17,773 bases of DNA, from assembly GCA_902772565.1 (NCBI GenBank), contig CACYBJ010000285.1, positions 1 to 17,773 on the forward strand, written 5' to 3'. Source of the DNA: an uncultured Lachnospiraceae bacterium. GTDB lineage: Bacteria > Bacillota > Clostridia > Lachnospirales > Lachnospiraceae. Below are positions 13,633 through 17,773 of the stretch, piece by piece. Each line of letters starts with the position of its first letter. Position 1 is the first letter of the stretch. Both the position numbers and the translations under genes were made by a program. The notes under the pieces are model-generated. The model saw only the letters and a program-made list of their open reading frames with translations, made no database searches and was not told the DNA's origin.

Positions 13633-14162
13633 ATTTCATCACCGTGTTCTTTAAGCCATTTCTCTGCCAGTTTGTATTCCGGCATTACACGGGCCACATC
13701 TGCCCAAAACTCTTTGGAGTGATTCATGTGCTTTCTGTGTGTCAGCTCATGAATAACCACATAATCCAGAACGGCCAGGGGAGCACGCATAAGAGATATA
13801 TTGAAATTAAGATTGCCCCTGGCGGAACAACTGCCCCATCTTGTTTTCTGGCTTCTTACCGTCACCCGTCCGTAGTCCACACCCACCATTGGAGCGTAGC
13901 ATCGCACCCTGGCGGGAATTACAATCATGGCCTGCTTTTTTAGTTCCGCAAGTTCCGCCTCGGTAAGTACCCTGATATCTTTGTTCTTTTCTTCCTTCAA
14001 ACGCTGTTCGGCTATGCGGCGTGCCACCCATTCGGCATTTGCCGATACAAACCTTTCGATTTCTTCCTTGCTGACAGAGTAAGGTGCTCTTACAACTGCT
14101 TCTCCGTTTTTAACACCTATGGCCATTGTGCGGCGTTTGCTTCTGATTATTCTGATATTCAT
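13608..14162 (-). CDS. YgjP/SprT-like zinc metallopeptidase (M48-related, DUF45)
   Basis: The 184-residue cytosolic protein has the family signature RWGSCS (108-113) and the zinc site H138-E-L-T-H142 with the third ligand H148 in MNHSKEFW. The N-terminal RSKRRTM and VVRAPY are also typical of the YgjP group. The physiological substrate of this group is not established. The ATG at 14162 fits family length, but the U-tract of the atpC terminator ends 3-4 nt before it and there is no good Shine-Dalgarno site. Expression probably depends on read-through from the ATP synthase operon. Its own 3' end is folded into a terminator. Confidence 0.9.
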   Translation of the reverse strand: MNIRIIRSKRRTMAIGVKNGEAVVRAPYSVSKEEIERFVSANAEWVARRIAEQRLKEEKNKDIRVLTEAELAELKKQAMIVIPARVRCYAPMVGVDYGRVTVRSQKTRWGSCSARGNLNFNISLMRAPLAVLDYVVIHELTHRKHMNHSKEFWADVARVMPEYKLAEKWLKEHGDEIMKECGVK

Positions 14163-14199
14163 ATCTAAAAACAGTCCCCGAATGGCTTTCCACTCGGGG
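14163..14199 (-). terminator. Terminator of the ATP synthase operon
   Basis: CCCCGAGTGG pairs with CCATTCGGGG on the minus strand (plus 14190-14199 and 14176-14185): ten pairs with one G-U and an AAAG tetraloop. ACTGTTTTTAG follows. It lies 39 nt after the atpC stop and touches the start of the next gene. Confidence 0.85.
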
Positions 14200-14238
14200 A
14201 TTCATATTTCATCCTGTTTATTTGCATTAATGCCGGAA

Positions 14239-14661
14239 CTACAGGCCCTCGCCTCTGTTCTTTCCGGCCAGTTTAAGTCTGGACATGGCACGCTTAAGGC
14301 TGGCCTCAGCAATATAATATTCCTCTATGCTCTTCTTCTGAAGCTTCGCTTCCATGGCCTGAGCTTCGGCCTTTCTCGCACGAACCTCATCGATTTCGTC
14401 GGGATGCTCGGCCGAATCCACAAGAAGAAGCACGTCGTTGTTTTCCACTCTCATCATACCTTCTGATACGGAAGCATACTCTACCCTTCCGTCCGGATGA
14501 GTAAAATGGCATATGCCGGGAGTCAATGCCACAACTACATTTCTGTGATGTGCCATTACACCGTATTTGCCGGCAATGGTGGGCACAACAAGGGAAACAA
14601 TTTCTCCCTCAAAAAAAGTGCCGTCCGCCTCATAAATATGACATACAAAGGTGTTACTCAC
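14239..14661 (-). CDS. atpC: ATP synthase F1 epsilon subunit
   Basis: Epsilon is part of the central stalk and can inhibit ATP hydrolysis. The 140-residue protein has the N-terminal beta-sandwich with FEGEIVSLVVPTIAGKYGVMAHH (residues 17-39) and PGICHF. A C-terminal helical hairpin follows, rich in Ala, Glu, Lys and Arg. The start codon is GTG and overlaps the atpD stop as GTGA, which indicates translational coupling. It is last in the atpA-G-D-C order and is followed by a terminator. Confidence 0.95.
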   Translation of the reverse strand: MSNTFVCHIYEADGTFFEGEIVSLVVPTIAGKYGVMAHHRNVVVALTPGICHFTHPDGRVEYASVSEGMMRVENNDVLLLVDSAEHPDEIDEVRARKAEAQAMEAKLQKKSIEEYYIAEASLKRAMSRLKLAGKNRGEGL

Positions 14662-16064
14662 GCTTCACCGCTCTCCTTAAGCTGCTTTGCTTTCGCTACT
14701 GCTTCCTCAATGGTTCCCACATTATAAAATGCGGCCTCGGGAAGACTGTCATGCTTACCTTCAACGATTTCTTTAAAACCTTTTACCGTTTCCTTAACCG
14801 GAACATAACATCCCTGTACTCCGGTAAACTTCTCTGCTACAAAGAAAGGCTGTGAGAAGAATCTGATAATCTTTCTTGCACGGTTAACAACCGCCTTATC
14901 GGCATCGGAAAGTTCTTCCATTCCGAGAATGGCAATAATATCCTGAAGCTCATTATACTTCTGAAGATACTCCTGCACTTTTCTCGCCGTATAATAATGT
15001 TCCTCTCCTACAATTTCCGGAGTAAGTATTCTTGAAGTGGATGCCAGAGGGTCTACCGCCGGATAAATACCCTGCTCCGCAACCTTTCTGGACAGAACCG
15101 TCGTTGCATCGAGATGTGTGAAGGTGGTGGCCGGAGCCGGATCCGTAAGATCGTCGGCAGGAACATATACCGCCTGAACGGATGTAACCGAACCGCTGGA
15201 AGTAGATGTGATTCTTTCCTGTAAAGCACCCATCTCGTTGGCAAGTGTAGGCTGATAGCCCACCGCGGAAGGCATACGTCCGAGAAGGGTGGACACCTCC
15301 GAACCGGCCTGAACGAAACGGAAAATATTGTCTATGAAAAGAAGTACATCGAGATTCTTTTTGTCACGGAAGTATTCTGCCATGGTAAGTCCCGTAAGAG
15401 CCACTCTCATACGCACTCCGGGGGACTCGTTCATCTGTCCGAAAACCATGGCTGTCTTGTCGATGGTTCCGCTTTCTTTCATTTCGCTGAAAAGATCGTT
15501 TCCTTCACGGGATCGTTCGCCGACACCGGTGAATATCGAATATCCGCCGTGCTCCATTGCCACGTTATGAATAAGTTCCTGAATAAGAACCGTTTTACCT
15601 ACACCGGCACCGCCAAACAGACCGATTTTACCGCCCTTCTGGTAAGGCTCAAGAAGATCGATTACCTTAATACCGGTCTCCAGTATTTCCGCAGATGTAT
15701 TCTGCTCAAAGAATCCGGGGGCTTTACGGTGTATGGGCCATCTTTCCGTATCTTCCGGAACGGGATTCCCTCCGTCAATGGGCTCACCCAGAACATTAAA
15801 CATTCTTCCTATGGTCGCATCACCTACCGGAACCTTTACGGGCTCGCCGGTATCGATTACTTCCATGTCTCTTGCAAGACCTTCGCTTTCAGCCAGGATT
15901 ATGCATCTTACGGTATTGTTTTCAAGAAGCTGGGACACCTCCATCACACGCTTCTCACCTGCCACATCCACAGTAAGGGCGGTACGAAGCTTAGGCATAT
16001 GCCCCTTTTCAAATTCTACGTCAACTACCGGCCCGGAGACCTGAACAATTCTACCTTGATTCAC
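14658..16064 (-). CDS. atpD: ATP synthase F1 beta subunit (catalytic)
   Basis: Beta carries the catalytic nucleotide sites of F1. The 468-residue protein shows the P-loop GGAGVGKT (151-158), the catalytic glutamate in G182-E183-R-S-R-E-G, and the family signature PAVDPLASTSR. The DELSEED lever region reads MEELSDAD here. The start is GTG at 16064, inside the end of atpG. AAAGGAGG (16074-16081) lies 9 nt upstream. An ATP synthase or reversible ATPase role is certain. H+ versus Na+ coupling cannot be read because the c subunit is outside the window. Confidence 0.98.
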   Translation of the reverse strand: MNQGRIVQVSGPVVDVEFEKGHMPKLRTALTVDVAGEKRVMEVSQLLENNTVRCIILAESEGLARDMEVIDTGEPVKVPVGDATIGRMFNVLGEPIDGGNPVPEDTERWPIHRKAPGFFEQNTSAEILETGIKVIDLLEPYQKGGKIGLFGGAGVGKTVLIQELIHNVAMEHGGYSIFTGVGERSREGNDLFSEMKESGTIDKTAMVFGQMNESPGVRMRVALTGLTMAEYFRDKKNLDVLLFIDNIFRFVQAGSEVSTLLGRMPSAVGYQPTLANEMGALQERITSTSSGSVTSVQAVYVPADDLTDPAPATTFTHLDATTVLSRKVAEQGIYPAVDPLASTSRILTPEIVGEEHYYTARKVQEYLQKYNELQDIIAILGMEELSDADKAVVNRARKIIRFFSQPFFVAEKFTGVQGCYVPVKETVKGFKEIVEGKHDSLPEAAFYNVGTIEEAVAKAKQLKESGEA

Positions 16065-16968
16065 GCCTTGCCGCCTCCTTTAATCTCTTTAAGCGCTGTG
16101 CTTTGGCGCCTGCCGCAACCTCTGTTATTTCCTGAGTGATTGCAGCCTGTCTTACTCTGTTATATTCAACGCCCAGTTCCGAAAGCAGTTCTTCGGCGTT
16201 GGTATTTGCCGAATCCATGGCTGTCATTCGGGCATTCTGTTCGGAGCAGAAACTGTCTACCAGTGCTCCGAATATACATCCTGAAATGTAACTTCTGATA
16301 ACGTTATTAAGTACCGATTCCACCGAAGGATAAAACTCGTATTCGTTAAATGCTTCGACTTTGCCGCTGCCGTCTGCCGCGAAACGCGTTCTTTCGAAAG
16401 GCAGAAGTTTTCTCATGAGAACCTGCGCTTCCTGTCCGTTTGCCAGGTCCGAGTAGATTACACGGATCTCGTCCACGTGTCTCTTATGGTATTCATCAAG
16501 AAGCACGCCGGCGATTTCTCTGGCGCGGTCAAAGGTGGGGTTTTGGGCCGTGTAAAGGAAGGACTGGGCAATAGGTATTTTGTGCTTTGTAAAATACTGA
16601 CGACCGAATTCACCTACCACAAAAAGACGAACCTTTTTATGGCGGCGCATTTCCTCCTCGGCACGCTTGATAACATTATGGTTGTAGGCACCTGCGAGGC
16701 CCTTATCTGCCGTAATAACAAGATAGGCATAGGTTTCCGCCGGGTGTCTTCCTTCCTTGGGATAGAAGTATATGCTGTCCACATCGGGCCTTGTCTGGAA
16801 AACCCTTTTGATAACGGTTTCCTGTCGGTCAAAATAAGGCCTTGTGTTATCCAGCGCCAGTTTGGCTTTTCTAAGTTTTGTTGAGGATATGAGATACATG
16901 GCTCCCGTGATCTTCTGCGTATTCTTTACGCTTTCGATACGGCCCTTTATCTCCCTTGCATTAGCCAT
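16051..16968 (-). CDS. atpG: ATP synthase F1 gamma subunit
   Basis: Gamma is the rotating central shaft. The start MANAREIKGRIESVKNTQKIT (residues 1-21) and the C-terminal AITQEITEVAAGAKA are family signatures for the two coiled-coil ends. The ATG at 16968 is preferred over one 30 nt upstream because AAGGA lies 8 nt before it and the family begins at this MAN. The gene overlaps the atpA stop by 8 nt and the atpD start by 14 nt. The 305-residue product is slightly long, with a basic tail RLKRLKEAARRESR after the usual end. Confidence 0.96.
   Translation of the reverse strand: MANAREIKGRIESVKNTQKITGAMYLISSTKLRKAKLALDNTRPYFDRQETVIKRVFQTRPDVDSIYFYPKEGRHPAETYAYLVITADKGLAGAYNHNVIKRAEEEMRRHKKVRLFVVGEFGRQYFTKHKIPIAQSFLYTAQNPTFDRAREIAGVLLDEYHKRHVDEIRVIYSDLANGQEAQVLMRKLLPFERTRFAADGSGKVEAFNEYEFYPSVESVLNNVIRSYISGCIFGALVDSFCSEQNARMTAMDSANTNAEELLSELGVEYNRVRQAAITQEITEVAAGAKAQRLKRLKEAARRESR
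16074..16081 (-). promoter_or_regulatory. Ribosome binding site of atpD inside atpG
   Basis: A full AAAGGAGG on the minus strand lies 9 nt before the GTG start of atpD and within the last codons of atpG. It explains how beta, needed in three copies per gamma, can be translated strongly despite a GTG start. Confidence 0.8.
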
Positions 16969-17773
16969 TCTGTTTTTCCTTAATAAACTCGGCGGCATAT
17001 GCCGCAGCCGCTTCTTCTATAACATCGATATCATCATCCGAGAGCCTGCCGTCACGCTCGATACGTCGCATTACTTCCTCGTGATCGATCTTAAAGGATT
17101 CAAGAAGGAATTTCTTAAACTCTCCGATATTCTCGGGATCGATGTGAACCATGCAACGTGACTTGGCAGCAACCAGAAGAATAACCTGCTCGCAGTTTTT
17201 ATATGGCGAACTCTGGGGCTGACGGAGAAGGTACATGAGACCCTGACCGTAGGCCAGCTGATTCTTTGTGATTTCATCAAGGTCCGAAGAGAACTGGGTA
17301 AAGACTTCCATTTCCCTGTACTGGGCAAGGTCAAGTCTGATACTTCCCGACGCCTTCTTCATGGCCTTGGTCTGGGCTGCACCGCCGACTCGGGATACGG
17401 AAAGACCTACGTTAACCGCAGGACGCTGTCCCGAATAGAACAGATCGCTCTCGAGGAATATCTGTCCGTCGGTGATGGAAATAATATTTGTAGGAATGTA
17501 GGCAGATACATCTCCCGCCTGGGTTTCCACAATCGGAAGGGCAGTAATGGAACCGCCTCCCAGTTCATCGGATAAGTGAGCCGACCTCTCAAGAAGTCTT
17601 GAGTGAAGGTAGAATACATCTCCCGGATAGGCCTCACGTCCTGGCGGTCTACGAAGAAGCAAAGACACTTCACGGTAAGAAACCGCTTGTTTCGACAAGT
17701 CGTCATAAACGATTAACGCCGCACGTCCCGTATCGCGGAAAAACTCGCCTATTGCCGCGCCTGCATACGGTGC
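16961..17773 (-). CDS. atpA: ATP synthase F1 alpha subunit, C-terminal half (5' end outside window)
   Basis: The frame is open to the window edge, giving 270 residues of the usual roughly 500. The visible part begins just before the Walker B region (ALIVYDDLSKQAVSYRE) and includes RRPPGREAYPGDVFYLHSR, GSITALPIVET and SRVGGAAQ, all typical of alpha. It is the non-catalytic nucleotide-binding partner of beta. The stop overlaps the atpG start by 8 nt. The TTG at 17698 is internal, not a start. Confidence 0.97.
   Translation of the reverse strand, partial: APYAGAAIGEFFRDTGRAALIVYDDLSKQAVSYREVSLLLRRPPGREAYPGDVFYLHSRLLERSAHLSDELGGGSITALPIVETQAGDVSAYIPTNIISITDGQIFLESDLFYSGQRPAVNVGLSVSRVGGAAQTKAMKKASGSIRLDLAQYREMEVFTQFSSDLDEITKNQLAYGQGLMYLLRQPQSSPYKNCEQVILLVAAKSRCMVHIDPENIGEFKKFLLESFKIDHEEVMRRIERDGRLSDDDIDVIEEAAAAYAAEFIKEKQNG

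Noticed and set aside
14224..14233. Palindrome GCATTAATGC after atpC
   Set aside because: Only ten bases, no nearby promoter, and easily expected by chance.

Overview
The window looks like a chromosomal segment of a Gram-positive anaerobe of the Clostridia, most probably Lachnospiraceae. This is inferred from the F1 ATP synthase order, the holB-ricT-trmN6-rsmI synteny of Firmicutes, consensus Shine-Dalgarno sites, a paired FchA/FolD-type folate module and a DHHW-family surface protein. Base composition is moderate except for an AT-rich patch at about 4594-5146. I saw no tRNA, rRNA, CRISPR array or insertion sequence, and no gene-free stretch longer than 300 bases.

Plus-strand half (1-4760). 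The 3' end of a very acidic, repeat-bearing protein of unknown function is followed closely by a DacA-like D-Ala-D-Ala carboxypeptidase with an unusual active-site motif and by a stand-alone HD hydrolase of the RelA/SpoT-MESH1 type. These three probably form one operon. A membrane-anchored DHHW-family protein (AlgX/AlgJ-like) has its own candidate promoter. Then comes an AT-rich patch. It holds a near-consensus promoter that drives only about 70 nt before a strong terminator (candidate small RNA), followed by a minus-strand 95-residue protein of unknown family.

Minus-strand half (5092-17773, transcribed right to left). The window opens inside atpA and runs atpA-atpG-atpD-atpC with overlapping genes, ending at a terminator. 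A YgjP-type zinc metallopeptidase gene starts directly after that terminator and ends in a second one. The U-tract of this second terminator runs into an extended -10 promoter for a long run of genes: fchA, folD, patatin-like hydrolase, ilvA (threonine ammonia-lyase), a guanylate-kinase-like gene, holB, ricT, trmN6 and rsmI, closed by a hairpin terminator at 5092-5132. FchA and FolD probably divide the cyclohydrolase and dehydrogenase steps of one-carbon metabolism, because this FolD lacks the usual cyclohydrolase residues. The last four genes serve replication, RNA processing and translation, as in the holB cluster of Bacillus.

The three signals most worth following are: (i) the promoter-hairpin-terminator unit at 4654-4759; (ii) a 9-base word, GGCAGATGC, present 11 times on both strands in coding and noncoding DNA, often with TTYC in front; (iii) the FolD active-site replacement next to fchA.
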